Source: Phenylobacterium sp.
GTDB taxonomy: Bacteria > Pseudomonadota > Alphaproteobacteria > Caulobacterales > Caulobacteraceae
Assembly (NCBI GenBank): GCA_020401865.1
Contig: JADCAS010000018.1
Span: 51,248 to 115,247 of the forward strand
Direction: 5' to 3'
DNA length: 64,000 nt
Each line of letters opens with the position of its first letter. Positions within the stretch are counted from its first letter, which is position 1. Shown here piece by piece: positions 18,182-26,829 of the stretch. Under the pieces are notes generated by a model that was not told where the DNA came from, did no database searches, and saw only the letters and a list, made by a program, of their open reading frames with translations. A program made the position numbers and the translations under genes.

Positions 18182-20020
18182 TCAGGCCTCCCGGGTCTGG
18201 CGGCGCCAGAGGGCGGCGTACTCGCCCTCTGTCGCCATGAGTTCGGCGTGCCCTCCGCGCTCGACGATCCGGCCCTCCCGCAGGACCAGGATCTGGTCGG
18301 CGTCGACGATGGTCGATAGCCGGTGCGCCACGACCAGGGTCGTCCGGTTCCGCCGGACCTTTCGCAGGGTTTCCTGGATCGCCGCCTCGGTCGGTCCGTC
18401 CAGGGCCGAGGTCGCCTCGTCCAGGATCAGGAGGCGGGGATCAGCCAGGAGGGCCCGGGCGATGCCCACCCGCTGGCGCTCGCCGCCGGAGAGTTTGAGG
18501 CCGCGCTCTCCGACCCTTACGGACAGCCCACCGGGGACGGCGCGGATGAAGGTCCCCAACTCCGCCGCCTCAGCCGCCGCCAGGACCTCGTCGCCGGTGG
18601 CGTCTGCGCGGGCGAAGGCGATGTTGGCCCCGAGGGTGTCATTGAACAGGGCGACGTCCTGGGGAACCAAGGCCACGGCCCGCCGCAGGTCGCCCCGGGA
18701 CAGGTCCCGAAGATCCACTCCATCCAGGGTCACCGACCCGGCCTGGGGATCCACCAGCCGCAAGGCCAGGCGCACCAGCGTGGTCTTTCCCGCCCCCGAC
18801 GGACCCACGAGGGCCGTCGTCGTTCCCGGCGCCGCCTCAAAGGAAACCTCGTCCAGGCCCTGGACCCGGGCGCCATGGCGGAAGGCGACGTGGGAGAAGG
18901 CCAGGCGGGCGCCCGCCCCGGAGGCGGGCGGCAGGGCCCTGGGCGAGGCCGGTTCGGCGACATCCGGGACCGTCCGACCGATCTCCACCATCTGCTCCAT
19001 ATCGATGAAGGCCTGGCGGATCTCTCGATAGTTGAAGCCCAGCATGTTGAGAGGCTGGTAGAGCCCAATGACCAGGAGGACGGCCATGGTCACGTCGCCC
19101 AGGCGCATCCGCCCCTCAAGGACTTCCAGGCCCGCGAGCAGCACCATGACGGCGAGGCCGAGATTCAGCACCAGGGCCTGGATGGCGTTGAGAAGGGACA
19201 AGGAGGTGTTGGCGCGCACCGCCGCGCGGACATAGGCTGCGAGAGCTGCAGCGTAGGCGCCGACAGTGCGCCGCTCCTGGCCAAAGGCCTTCACCGTCTC
19301 GAAGTTCATGAGAGCGTCCACCGACAGTCCGGCGGCCTTGCCGTCGGCCAGGTTGAGCTCGCGTCGGTGCGACAGGCGCCAGTCGGTGATCCGGAAGGTC
19401 AGGACGGCGTAGAGCACGATAGTGATGAAGGTGGCCGCCGCGAAACGCCAGTCGAGCCGGAACGCCATGACGCCCATGGCGAGGACGAGTTCGAGGGCGG
19501 TGGGTCCGAGGTTGAAGACCACGCTGCGGATGAGAAAGTCGGTGGACCGGGACCCCCGGTCGATGATCCGGGCCAGGGCGCCGGTCTGCTTGCCCTGGTG
19601 GTAGTCGAGAGACAGGGTCAGAACATGGCCGAAGCTTTCTTCCGCCGCCTTGGCCATTGTGGCCTGGGAGACTGGAGTGAAGATGGCCTCCCTGGCGTTG
19701 GGCGCGGTCGCTGCAATCAGGCGAAGGCCTGCAAAGCCAAGCGCCAGGAGAATGAAGACCCCGCTCAAACTTGTCAGAGAGGCCTCCATGCGGTGGTCGG
19801 AGAGGCGGTTGATGGCCTCGCCCAGCAGGACGGGCGCCGCCACCCCCGCCGCCTTTCCCAGAAAGATGAGAACGATGGCGAGACCGATGCGCCAGCCCAG
19901 CCCTGGCGCACCACTACGCAGGACGAGACGCCAGAGGTCGGCCATCGAGCCCCAGAAGTCGAACCTGGCATCCTGGGCCAATGTCTCCGCCCCTGCCCGG
20001 GCGCCATGGAGGAAGGCCAT
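18182..20020 (-). CDS. Atm1/HMT1-type ABC exporter (fused permease-ATPase)
   Basis: A 612-residue half-transporter. The N-terminal six-helix domain carries features of the Atm1/ABCB7 heavy-metal or glutathione-conjugate exporters: the GALARIIDRGSRSTDFLIR loop, ITDWRLSHRRELNLAD and DALMNFETVKAFGQE. The ATPase domain has Walker A (LVGPSGAGKTT, near 403), signature LSGGERQRVGIARALL, Walker B LLILDEATSALD and the H-loop VAHRLSTI. Bacterial Atm1 homologues export glutathione-linked compounds or metals; the substrate here is inferred only. It follows the lipoprotein gene by 11 bases and may be the last gene of the nadE operon. Confidence 0.88.
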   Translation of the reverse strand: MAFLHGARAGAETLAQDARFDFWGSMADLWRLVLRSGAPGLGWRIGLAIVLIFLGKAAGVAAPVLLGEAINRLSDHRMEASLTSLSGVFILLALGFAGLRLIAATAPNAREAIFTPVSQATMAKAAEESFGHVLTLSLDYHQGKQTGALARIIDRGSRSTDFLIRSVVFNLGPTALELVLAMGVMAFRLDWRFAAATFITIVLYAVLTFRITDWRLSHRRELNLADGKAAGLSVDALMNFETVKAFGQERRTVGAYAAALAAYVRAAVRANTSLSLLNAIQALVLNLGLAVMVLLAGLEVLEGRMRLGDVTMAVLLVIGLYQPLNMLGFNYREIRQAFIDMEQMVEIGRTVPDVAEPASPRALPPASGAGARLAFSHVAFRHGARVQGLDEVSFEAAPGTTTALVGPSGAGKTTLVRLALRLVDPQAGSVTLDGVDLRDLSRGDLRRAVALVPQDVALFNDTLGANIAFARADATGDEVLAAAEAAELGTFIRAVPGGLSVRVGERGLKLSGGERQRVGIARALLADPRLLILDEATSALDGPTEAAIQETLRKVRRNRTTLVVAHRLSTIVDADQILVLREGRIVERGGHAELMATEGEYAALWRRQTREA

Positions 20021-20031
20021 CCCGTCCGTCC

Positions 20032-20811
20032 TCAGGGAAGGATCTGGGTGGTCTGGATTCCGCCGCCGGGGGTCAGCCAGTCGATCCGCAGGCCCGCCCC
20101 GTCCGGAACGGCGCGCACGGGTCCCGCCTCAAGAGGCGCCGGCGCCGACAGGCGCAGGGTGGTCTCGCGGTTGAGCCCCTCGCCAAAGATCCTGAGACGG
20201 CTCTCCCCTGTCGCCACCGGACCGTCGAGGCGAATTTCGAAGCGGCCGGCCGCGTCTGTGCGCCCATCTCCGGAACGCCGACCATTGACCTGGACCACGA
20301 GCAGACCATCGGCCGGCCCCTGGCCCGAGATCACCGTTCCCCCGCTCCGGTCATAATCGATGACCAGCCCGCTCTTCCGGCCGCTGGCAAGCGGCCGGGC
20401 CGCAGCTCCGGCCCGGAGAAGCCAGCCCCCCTTCTCCGGCGAGATGAAGACGTATCCTTCTGCCTGCACCGTGCGTCCTGCGAGGGTCTGCGAGAGTCCG
20501 AAGACCTGAGCGGCGCCGGTCGCCGGTGCGGAGATCCGCCAGCGTCCCGCAGAATCCGCCCGGGCGCCCAGGGCGCCGCCGCCTGGACGGGTCAGCTGCA
20601 CTCGCGCCCCGGGAACGGCGCGGCCCCCCAGGGCTATGGTCTCGGCGCCTGACTCCACCAGCGTGACGCTCGGCGGCGGGAGATAGGCGGCCTCGTCCTG
20701 GCGCGCATCCGCGGGCGTGGCGGGAGACTGCGCCGGACCGCAGGACGCCGCCGCCAGCGCCGCGGACAGGACCATCACGGGCCTCCAGCGACGGGCGGAA
20801 GAGCGTCTCAT
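20032..20811 (-). CDS. Putative lipoprotein with Ig-like repeats
   Basis: A 259-residue protein that I cannot assign to a named family. It begins with a basic region and hydrophobic segment ending LAAASC, a lipobox-like site with Cys24 as the likely lipidation residue, so it is probably an outer- or inner-membrane lipoprotein. The rest is beta-rich; two segments look like Ig-like or carboxypeptidase-regulatory-type sandwiches (GRAVPGARVQLTR...ADSAGRWRISAP and VQVNGRRSGDGRTDAAGRFEIRL). The ATG overlaps the nadE stop (ATGA) and the stop lies 11 bases before the ABC exporter, so it is in an operon with both. Confidence 0.7.
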   Translation of the reverse strand: MRRSSARRWRPVMVLSAALAAASCGPAQSPATPADARQDEAAYLPPPSVTLVESGAETIALGGRAVPGARVQLTRPGGGALGARADSAGRWRISAPATGAAQVFGLSQTLAGRTVQAEGYVFISPEKGGWLLRAGAAARPLASGRKSGLVIDYDRSGGTVISGQGPADGLLVVQVNGRRSGDGRTDAAGRFEIRLDGPVATGESRLRIFGEGLNRETTLRLSAPAPLEAGPVRAVPDGAGLRIDWLTPGGGIQTTQILP

Positions 20812-22475
20812 CCGGAGGTGACCTGGTCTCGGAAGCCGTTCACGATGGGATACCTGCGGTCTCGCCCAAAGGCCTTAAGCCCGATCTTGACCCCTGGCGC
20901 GGCCTGCCGGCGCTTATACTCCGACCCGTAGAGCAGGCGCTGGACGCGCTCCACAGTCTCCCTTGCGAACCCGCGCGTCACGATCTCGTCGAGAGTCGCC
21001 TCCTCTTCCACCAACCCGTGCAGGATGGCGTCAAGCTCTGCGTACTCCGGCAGGCTGTCCTGGTCAGTCTGGTCCGGTCGCAGCTCGGCGGAAGGCGCCT
21101 TGGTCAGGATCCGATCGGGGATGGGGTCCTTGGCGACGCCGAAAGGATCGTGGGCGTTGCGCCACCGGCAGACCTCGTAGACCTCGGTCTTGTAGAGGTC
21201 CTTCAGGACATTGTAGCCGCCGCACATGTCTCCATAGAGGGTGGCGTAGCCGACGGCCATCTCGCTCTTGTTGCCGGTGGTGAGCAGCATGGAGCCCAGC
21301 TTGTTCGAAAGAGCCATCAGAGACAGGCCCCGGATCCGAGCCTGGATGTTCTCCTCGGTCAGGTCCGGCGGACGGTTCTCGAAGAGCGGGGTCAACATGC
21401 CAGCGAACGCGTCGACGGCGGGGCTGATCGGGACCTCGTCCAGCCGGACCCCAAGCCTGCGGGCGCAGTCTGCAGCGTCGTCGAGGCTGTCCTGGCTCGT
21501 ATATCGGGAGGGGAGCATGAAACAGCGTACGCGATCTGCGCCCAGAGCGTCCGCCGCCACAACCGCGGTAAGGGCCGAGTCCACGCCGCCGGAAAGGCCC
21601 AGCAGCACTCCGGGGAAGCCGGACTTGTTCACGTAGTCCCGAAGGGCCGTGACCAGGGCGTGGTAGATCTCGCCAGGGGCGTCCATTCCAGCGGCGATGG
21701 AACCTCCTTCGGCCTGCCAGCCATCCGGCCCCTGGGTCCAGCGAACGACGCCAAGGGCCTCCTCGAAGAGAGGCAGGCGCATGACGGTCCGCCCCTCGCC
21801 GTCGAGGGCGAAGGAGGCGCCATCAAAGACCAGTTCATCCTGGCCGCCGACCTCGTTCACATAAACCAGGGGCAGCCCCGACTCGGCCACGCGCGCCCGG
21901 GCGACCTCCGCCCGCTCTCTTTCTGCTGTCCGGCGATAAGGAGACCCGTTCGGGACCACCAGGATCTCAGCGCCCTGATCGACCAGCGCCGCACAGACTG
22001 AGGGCGACCAGATGTCCTCACAGATCGGGACGCCGAGGCGCACGCCCTTCCAGGTGAAGACCGATGGGCCCTGTCCCGGCTCGAAGACCCGCTTTTCGTC
22101 GAATACGCCATAGTTTGGCAGGTCAGCCTTGAAGGCGACGCCCTGCACGGAGCCCCCGGCCAGGAAGGCCAGGCCGTTGCGGGGGCGGCGTCCCGGCGCC
22201 TCGGGTGGCCAGATGACGCCGACCAGGGCGGCGAAGTCTGCATCTGTTTCGGCGGCCAGCCGTTCGACGGCCGCCTGCCCGGCCCGCCAGAAGGCCGGTT
22301 TCAAGGCGAGGTCCTCGGGCGGATAGCCGTTGATGAAGAGTTCCGGGAAGACTGCGAGGTCCGCCCCCGCAGCGCGGGCCGCGGCGAGCCTCTTCCTCGC
22401 CAGGGCCTCATTGGCCGCAATGGCGCCGACGGTCGGATTGGCCTGGACGGCGGCGATGACAATGGACCTGCTCAT
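20808..22475 (-). CDS. nadE: Glutamine-dependent NAD+ synthetase
   Basis: A 555-residue two-domain enzyme that makes NAD+ from deamido-NAD+ using ammonia from glutamine. The N-terminal nitrilase-like glutaminase domain has the catalytic Glu (FPELFINGYPPEDLAL), Lys (FKADLPNYGVFDE) and Cys (GVPICEDIW) triad. The C-terminal synthetase domain has the P-loop-like LLGLSGGVDSALTA near 290, PSRYTSQDSLDDA, and TTGNKSEMAVGYATLYGDMCGGY. The length matches the glutamine-dependent class. It is the first gene of a probable operon continuing into the lipoprotein and ABC exporter. Confidence 0.95.
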   Translation of the reverse strand: MSRSIVIAAVQANPTVGAIAANEALARKRLAAARAAGADLAVFPELFINGYPPEDLALKPAFWRAGQAAVERLAAETDADFAALVGVIWPPEAPGRRPRNGLAFLAGGSVQGVAFKADLPNYGVFDEKRVFEPGQGPSVFTWKGVRLGVPICEDIWSPSVCAALVDQGAEILVVPNGSPYRRTAERERAEVARARVAESGLPLVYVNEVGGQDELVFDGASFALDGEGRTVMRLPLFEEALGVVRWTQGPDGWQAEGGSIAAGMDAPGEIYHALVTALRDYVNKSGFPGVLLGLSGGVDSALTAVVAADALGADRVRCFMLPSRYTSQDSLDDAADCARRLGVRLDEVPISPAVDAFAGMLTPLFENRPPDLTEENIQARIRGLSLMALSNKLGSMLLTTGNKSEMAVGYATLYGDMCGGYNVLKDLYKTEVYEVCRWRNAHDPFGVAKDPIPDRILTKAPSAELRPDQTDQDSLPEYAELDAILHGLVEEEATLDEIVTRGFARETVERVQRLLYGSEYKRRQAAPGVKIGLKAFGRDRRYPIVNGFRDQVTSG

Positions 22476-22529
22476 GACCCGTCCTTTAGCCCTGACCGGG
22501 CCGGCCCGCCAGTCGCCCGCCTGCGGGAT

Positions 22530-23342
22530 TCAGCGGTCCGGGCCCTGCGCGGCGAAGGACGGCAGGGCGCGAACCATGTCGTTCATGTTGGCCTCGGAAA
22601 TCCGGATCAGGCCGTCCCCGGGACGATCCAGGTCGAGGATCAGCATGAAGGCCAGGGTGACCAGCAGGAACATCGCCCAGGCGATCCGCCGTCGGTGGGC
22701 GTGGGCCCCGGCGGCGACATAACCGAAGACGGCGGCGACCCCCACCGAATAGGCCATCAGGGCGGTCAAGACCGCCGGTGGGATGCGGGCCGCCAGAGCC
22801 GCCTTTCGCTGCCCCTCCACCTCAATCATTCGGGTGACGCTCTGAACCAGGAAGTTGGCGAGGGCGGGGGCGTCCGACGTGCGGGCGGCGGCCGCGGTCC
22901 TCTGCCACATAGGGGCCTGGAGGGCCTCGGAGTGCTCCTGCGCAGCCAGCTGGGACGGCCCGGCAAGCTCGCCCGTCGCCCGACGGACCTGAGCGTAGGA
23001 GATGATCACGTTGCTGAGGTCGGTGCGATAGGGCTCCTTCAGCAACTGAGCCCTCATGTAGGCGACGCCAATGGCGTTGGCTTCTTCCACGACAAGGTTG
23101 CGTCGCAGCTCATGGCGCGCCAGGGCGAGCGAGAAGGTGAAACCGATCAGAAGCGAGAGCAGTCCCACCATGCTGGTGGCGATGAGCCCCTCCCCAGCCT
23201 GGGACAATCCTGACCCGACGGCGCTCGAGCGCCGGCGACGAATCCGCTCGGCGAGGGACCGAACCGTCACCATCAGGATGAAGAGCGACAGGCCGACGAT
23301 CCATAACTGCTGATCGGCCAGAAACCGGGACAGGGCGTTCAT
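22530..23342 (-). CDS. DUF4239 membrane protein
   Basis: A 270-residue integral membrane protein matching the DUF4239 (bestrophin-like) pattern. A first transmembrane helix lies at about 13-30, a second near 58-76 within LIATSMVGLLSLLIGFTFSLALARHELRR, followed by the family region VVEEANAIGVAYMRAQLL, a soluble helical stretch, and two further helices near the C-terminus (YSVGVAAVFGYVAAGAHAH; MFLLVTLAFMLILDLDRP). No function is established for the family. Separated from nadE by 54 bases on the same strand, it could be the promoter-proximal gene of that unit. Confidence 0.75.
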   Translation of the reverse strand: MNALSRFLADQQLWIVGLSLFILMVTVRSLAERIRRRRSSAVGSGLSQAGEGLIATSMVGLLSLLIGFTFSLALARHELRRNLVVEEANAIGVAYMRAQLLKEPYRTDLSNVIISYAQVRRATGELAGPSQLAAQEHSEALQAPMWQRTAAAARTSDAPALANFLVQSVTRMIEVEGQRKAALAARIPPAVLTALMAYSVGVAAVFGYVAAGAHAHRRRIAWAMFLLVTLAFMLILDLDRPGDGLIRISEANMNDMVRALPSFAAQGPDR

Positions 23343-23425
23343 GGGGTCCGGGGTCTCCCTCGCCCGGCGTCGGGCGGCGATGCGGAGAGTCTCAGCCCCC
23401 CGCCATGTGGGTCAAGTGCGCCGCG

Positions 23426-24583
23426 TCAGCTTCTCCGGGGCTGGATCGCAAACCAGGGCGCCAGACGATCAATGGCCTCGCGGACCAGGTCCGTGGAGAC
23501 GGCGAAGCTGATGCGGATGAACCGGCGGCCATCGACGGGGTCGAAGTCCACCCCGGGGGCCAGGGCCACGCCGGTCTCACGCAGGATCCGCTCGCAGAAG
23601 GCCAGGCTGTCGTCGGTCAGATGACCGACGTTGGCGTAGATGTAAAAGGCGCCGTCCGGCGGCGCTATGGAGGCCAGGCCGAGGCGCGGCAGGGCGTCCA
23701 GCAGGAGGGTCCGGTTTTGCCGGTAGACCTCGATGTTCGCCTGAAGCTCCTCCCGGCAGTCGAGAGCGGCCAGGGCGGCATGCTGGCTGAGGGAGGGCGG
23801 CGTCAGGAACAGGTTGCTGATCAGGGCGCGGGCCCGGTCGGCGTGAGCCGCCGGCGCAGCCAGCCACCCGAGACGCCAGGCGACCATGCTGAAATACTTG
23901 GAGAAACTATTTACCACGAAGGCCTGGTCGGTGAATTCCAGGACTGACCTCGCCGGCTCCACATAGGACAGGCCGTGGTAGATTTCGTCGGAGACCAGTC
24001 CCATCCGACGCGCTTCACAGGTGCGGACGATGGCCTCGATTTCACGGGGCGGAAGGATGGAGCCGGTGGGGTTAGCTGGGCTGGCGATGATGACCCCGGC
24101 AAGGGGCCCATCGACTTCGTCCAAGGCGGATGCGGTGAGCTGGTAGCTGACTTCCGGACCACAGGGAATCTCCACCGGTTCCAGGTGCAGCGCGCGCAGG
24201 GTGTTGCGATAGGCGACATAGCCGGGGCGGGCCAGGGCGATGCGATCGCCCGCAGCGAAGCAGGTCGAGAGGGCCAGGACGAGGGCCGGCGAGGCGCCGC
24301 AGGTCAGCAGGATCCGACTGGCGGGAAGGTCGACGCCATAGGTCTCCTGGTAATGCCGGCTCAGCCGGACCTTGAGGTCCTGGCTCTCCCAGTAGCTGCC
24401 CGGATCCGAGTCGAGGGCCCGGTGGGCCGCTGCGATGGCCCCCGCCGGCGCACCCGTGGAAGGCTGCCCGAACTCCATGTGGATGATGCGCGCACCCTCA
24501 GCCTCCAGCCTGCGGGCCAGGACGCTGAGACCGATGGCGTAGAAGGGGTCGATTGGGGGAAGCGCTGCGGCTTCAGTCGTCAC
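23426..24583 (-). CDS. Class I/II pyridoxal-phosphate aminotransferase
   Basis: A fold-type I aminotransferase of 385 residues from a GTG at 24583. The PLP-binding lysine is in NSFSKYFSMVAWRLGW (near 226), with upstream family motifs GQPSTGAPAGAI, LTCGASPALVLALS, IIASPANPTGS and SDEIYHGLSY. It groups broadly with aspartate/tyrosine-type enzymes; substrate is not determinable from sequence. The GTG start is chosen because it lies just inside the dksA stop (about 11 bases overlap) and the following TEAAALPPIDPFYAIG aligns with family N-termini; a longer reading would overlap dksA extensively. Confidence 0.82.
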   Translation of the reverse strand: MTTEAAALPPIDPFYAIGLSVLARRLEAEGARIIHMEFGQPSTGAPAGAIAAAHRALDSDPGSYWESQDLKVRLSRHYQETYGVDLPASRILLTCGASPALVLALSTCFAAGDRIALARPGYVAYRNTLRALHLEPVEIPCGPEVSYQLTASALDEVDGPLAGVIIASPANPTGSILPPREIEAIVRTCEARRMGLVSDEIYHGLSYVEPARSVLEFTDQAFVVNSFSKYFSMVAWRLGWLAAPAAHADRARALISNLFLTPPSLSQHAALAALDCREELQANIEVYRQNRTLLLDALPRLGLASIAPPDGAFYIYANVGHLTDDSLAFCERILRETGVALAPGVDFDPVDGRRFIRISFAVSTDLVREAIDRLAPWFAIQPRRS

Positions 24584-25001
24584 GGTGGACCCGCTCGCGG
24601 CGCTCGTGACGCTCCTGGGCCTCGAGGCTAAGGGTGGCGATTGGGCGGGCGTCCAGGCGGGCGAGGCCAATCGGCTCTCCCGTCTCCTCGCAGTATCCGT
24701 AGGAGCCGTCGTCGATGCGGCGGAGCGCTTCCTCAATCTTCGAGATCAGCTTGCGCTGACGGTCGCGGGTCCGGAGTTCGAGCGCCCGGTCTGTCTCGGA
24801 TGTCGCCCGGTCGGCCAGATCGGGATGATTCTCGGTTTCCGCCTGGAGATGGGCGACAGTCTCGCGGGATTCCCGGAGAATTTCTTCCTTCCAAGCCTGA
24901 AGTTTCCGTCGGAAGTACTCGAGCTGACGCTCGTTCATGAAGTCCTCGTCCTCAGAAGGACGATACCCCGGATCACCGGCCAAGACGTCGGCCTTGGACA
25001 T
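24573..25001 (-). CDS. dksA: RNA polymerase-binding transcription factor DksA
   Basis: A 142-residue DksA/TraR-family protein that, with ppGpp, modulates RNA polymerase at stable-RNA and amino-acid promoters. The coiled-coil tip region lies around 50-85 and the C-terminal zinc-finger segment is YGYCEETGEPIGLARLDARP. Only one of the four E. coli-type cysteines remains: positions 104, 107, 125 and 128 are Cys, Thr, Ser and Ala. The ATG at 25001 follows GGTGAGG at a good distance; an upstream reading from 25082 has no such site. A good promoter lies at 25045-25072. The stop overlaps the downstream aminotransferase start. Confidence 0.93.
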   Translation of the reverse strand: MSKADVLAGDPGYRPSEDEDFMNERQLEYFRRKLQAWKEEILRESRETVAHLQAETENHPDLADRATSETDRALELRTRDRQRKLISKIEEALRRIDDGSYGYCEETGEPIGLARLDARPIATLSLEAQERHERRERVHRDD

Positions 25002-25044
25002 TGACACCTCACCCCCCGGAGCGCGAAGCCCTGAACGTGGCGGG

Positions 25045-25072
25045 CTTATAGCAAACCCGATTAGGCGTGCAA
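25045..25072 (-). promoter_or_regulatory. Candidate sigma-70-type promoter of dksA
   Basis: On the minus strand TTGCAC (25072-25067) is followed after 16 bases by TATAAG (25050-25045). Transcription would start near 25038, leaving a leader of about 37 bases to the dksA ATG at 25001. Both hexamers are close to consensus in an otherwise GC-rich region. It starts within 20 bases of the fliX stop. Confidence 0.5.
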
Positions 25073-25090
25073 CGCTCAACACACCGCCGG

Positions 25091-25531
25091 TCAGGAGGGG
25101 CGGCCGAGAAACTCAAGCTTGGCGAGCTCCACCGCCGCCCGGGTCTCGATTTCGTCGAGGACGGTTTCAAGCGTCGGATCGCCGGTCGCCTCCCGCTTTT
25201 CCCCCAAGGCCCGGGTGAGGGCGTGAAGCTGGTCGGGGGTAAGGACCCCGTCAATCAGCGCGATCTTCAAATCATCGAGGACGTCCAGAAGTCGTCCCGC
25301 CCTGCGCACGGAGCGCCGTCGGTTTTCAAGAGGACCACCCACATCCTGCAGGGCGAGGATGGCGTCGACACCCATGACCCCGCTGAGCCCCGTCGTCGGG
25401 GCGGCCGGAGCGGCGGGCGCGGCGTTGTCGCCCCCACCCACCGGCGGCAGACTGAAACCACTGCCGGCTCCCCCTGCCCGCCGAGCGGGCGAAGGACCGC
25501 CGGACACGCCGTTTGGACCCGTCACCTTCAT
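25091..25531 (-). CDS. fliX: Flagellar assembly regulator FliX
   Basis: A 146-residue protein with the FliX N-terminus MKVTGPNGVSG and the conserved middle MGVDAILALQDV and C-terminal LDDLKIALIDGVLTP...LETVLDEIETRAAVELAKLE. In Caulobacter FliX couples early flagellar basal-body assembly to activity of the sigma-54 activator FlbD. It is transcribed divergently from flgI, the arrangement I recall from Caulobacter crescentus. A TTGA-N7-TTAA element resembling a CtrA box lies 25-39 bases upstream of the ATG. Confidence 0.88.
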   Translation of the reverse strand: MKVTGPNGVSGGPSPARRAGGAGSGFSLPPVGGGDNAAPAAPAAPTTGLSGVMGVDAILALQDVGGPLENRRRSVRRAGRLLDVLDDLKIALIDGVLTPDQLHALTRALGEKREATGDPTLETVLDEIETRAAVELAKLEFLGRPS

Positions 25532-25555
25532 GCCCTGACACTACACCCTCCCGGC

Positions 25556-25570
25556 TTGAGGTATGGTTAA
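25556..25570. promoter_or_regulatory. Possible CtrA-binding site upstream of fliX
   Basis: TTGA-N7-TTAA on the plus strand (TTAA-N7-TCAA towards fliX) differs by one base from the CtrA consensus TTAA-N7-TTAA. fliX is an early (class II) flagellar gene, a class known in Caulobacter to be CtrA-activated. If the box overlaps the -35 region as usual, the transcript would start at or very near the fliX ATG, giving a leaderless or nearly leaderless mRNA. One mismatch in a short motif makes this tentative. Confidence 0.35.
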
Positions 25571-25659
25571 TACCGGGCAATTTCTGCACTAGGCGCCGAC
25601 CGCGCGCGGCGAAACGCCATGTCGCCATTGACTCATATAGGTTTTTTTCTGGCTGGAGC

Positions 25660-25675
25660 TGGCATGTCCTTCGCT
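25660..25675 (+). promoter_or_regulatory. Sigma-54 promoter of the flgI operon
   Basis: TGGCATGTCCTTCGCT carries the invariant -24 GG and -12 GC separated by exactly ten bases and matches most of TGGCAC-N5-TTGCA. Initiation near 25686 gives a leader of about 28 bases to the flgI ATG at 25714. Sigma-54 control is expected for late basal-body genes in Caulobacter, activated by FlbD. An A/T-rich stretch just upstream (25637-25650) could assist DNA bending. Confidence 0.7.
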
Positions 25676-25713
25676 GGGGGAGGACGAAAGTCCATTGTCT
25701 GGAAGGCGACCTC

Positions 25714-26829
25714 ATGTTCCGACGCAGCCGCGCAGCCTGCCTGGCCCTGGCCGGCGCCCTCCTCCTGGCCGCGGCCGGAGGGGAAGCCAACGCCCGCTCC
25801 CGGATCAAGGACATCGTCGAGTTCGAAGGCGTCCGCGACAACATGCTCGTGGGCTACGGTCTGGTGGTCGGACTGAATGGTACGGGCGACTCTCTCCGGA
25901 ACGCCCCCTTCACCCGCCAGAGCCTCGAAGCCATGCTTGAGCGACTGGGCGTCAACATCCGCGAGACCAATCTCAACACCAAGAATGTGGCTGCGGTCAT
26001 GGTGACCGCCCGGCTGCCGCCCTTCACCACCGCCGGCGCGCCCATCGACGCGACAGTCTCAGCCATGGGCGACGCCAAGAGCCTCCTAGGCGGTACGCTC
26101 CTGGTCACACCCCTGATGGGCGCCAATGGTGAAGCCTATGCTGTCGCCCAGGGCACGGTGCAGACGGGTTCGGTCTCCGCAGGGGGCGCCTCGGGAAGCT
26201 CGATCACCAAGGGCGTGCCGACGGCAGGCCGAATCGCGGGCGGGGCCATCGTCGAGCGGGAGTTGGGCTTCCAGCTGGCCTCCATGCCGCAGATGCGCAT
26301 GACGCTGCGCAATCCCGATTTCACGACCGCGCGGCGCGTGGCCGATGCGGTCAACAGCGTCTATCCCGGGGCGGCCTTTGTAGAAAACCCGACCATCATC
26401 ACGATGCGCCCGCCGGTGGGCGTGAACATGGTCGCCATGATCTCTCGGATCGAGAACCTGCCTGTCGATACGGATGAACCCGCCAAGGTGGTGATCGATG
26501 AAGTCGCCGGCGTGATCGTCATGGGCGACAATGTCCGCATCTCGACGGTGGCCATCGCCCAGGGCAATCTGACCATTCGGGTCCAGGAGACGCCGGCGGT
26601 CAGCCAGCCCAACGCCTTCGCTCAGGGGCAGACGACCGTCACACCCCAGTCTACAGTGAGCGTCGATGAGGAGAAGGGTAAGCAGTTCATCACCCTGAGG
26701 AACGGCGCCTCCCTTTCCAGCCTCGTCGCCGGGCTCAACACGCTGGGCGTCACACCCAGAGACATGATTTCGATCCTGCAGGCGATCAAGGCTGCAGGCG
26801 CCCTCCAAGCCGATATCGAGGTGATGTGA
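25714..26829 (+). CDS. flgI: Flagellar P-ring protein FlgI
   Basis: A 371-residue secreted protein that forms the periplasmic P-ring around the flagellar rod. The ATG at 25714 begins a clear signal peptide (FRRSRAACLALAGALLLAAAGGEANA) followed by the hallmark RIKDIVEFEGVRDNMLVGYGLV. Other conserved blocks are GLNGTGDSL, MLERLGVNI, NVAAVMVTARLP and the C-terminal LVAGLNTLGVTPRDMISILQAIKAAGALQA. It lies 39 bases downstream of a sigma-54 promoter and is divergent from fliX. cheL and flbY follow with almost no spacing. Confidence 0.97.
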   Translation: MFRRSRAACLALAGALLLAAAGGEANARSRIKDIVEFEGVRDNMLVGYGLVVGLNGTGDSLRNAPFTRQSLEAMLERLGVNIRETNLNTKNVAAVMVTARLPPFTTAGAPIDATVSAMGDAKSLLGGTLLVTPLMGANGEAYAVAQGTVQTGSVSAGGASGSSITKGVPTAGRIAGGAIVERELGFQLASMPQMRMTLRNPDFTTARRVADAVNSVYPGAAFVENPTIITMRPPVGVNMVAMISRIENLPVDTDEPAKVVIDEVAGVIVMGDNVRISTVAIAQGNLTIRVQETPAVSQPNAFAQGQTTVTPQSTVSVDEEKGKQFITLRNGASLSSLVAGLNTLGVTPRDMISILQAIKAAGALQADIEVM

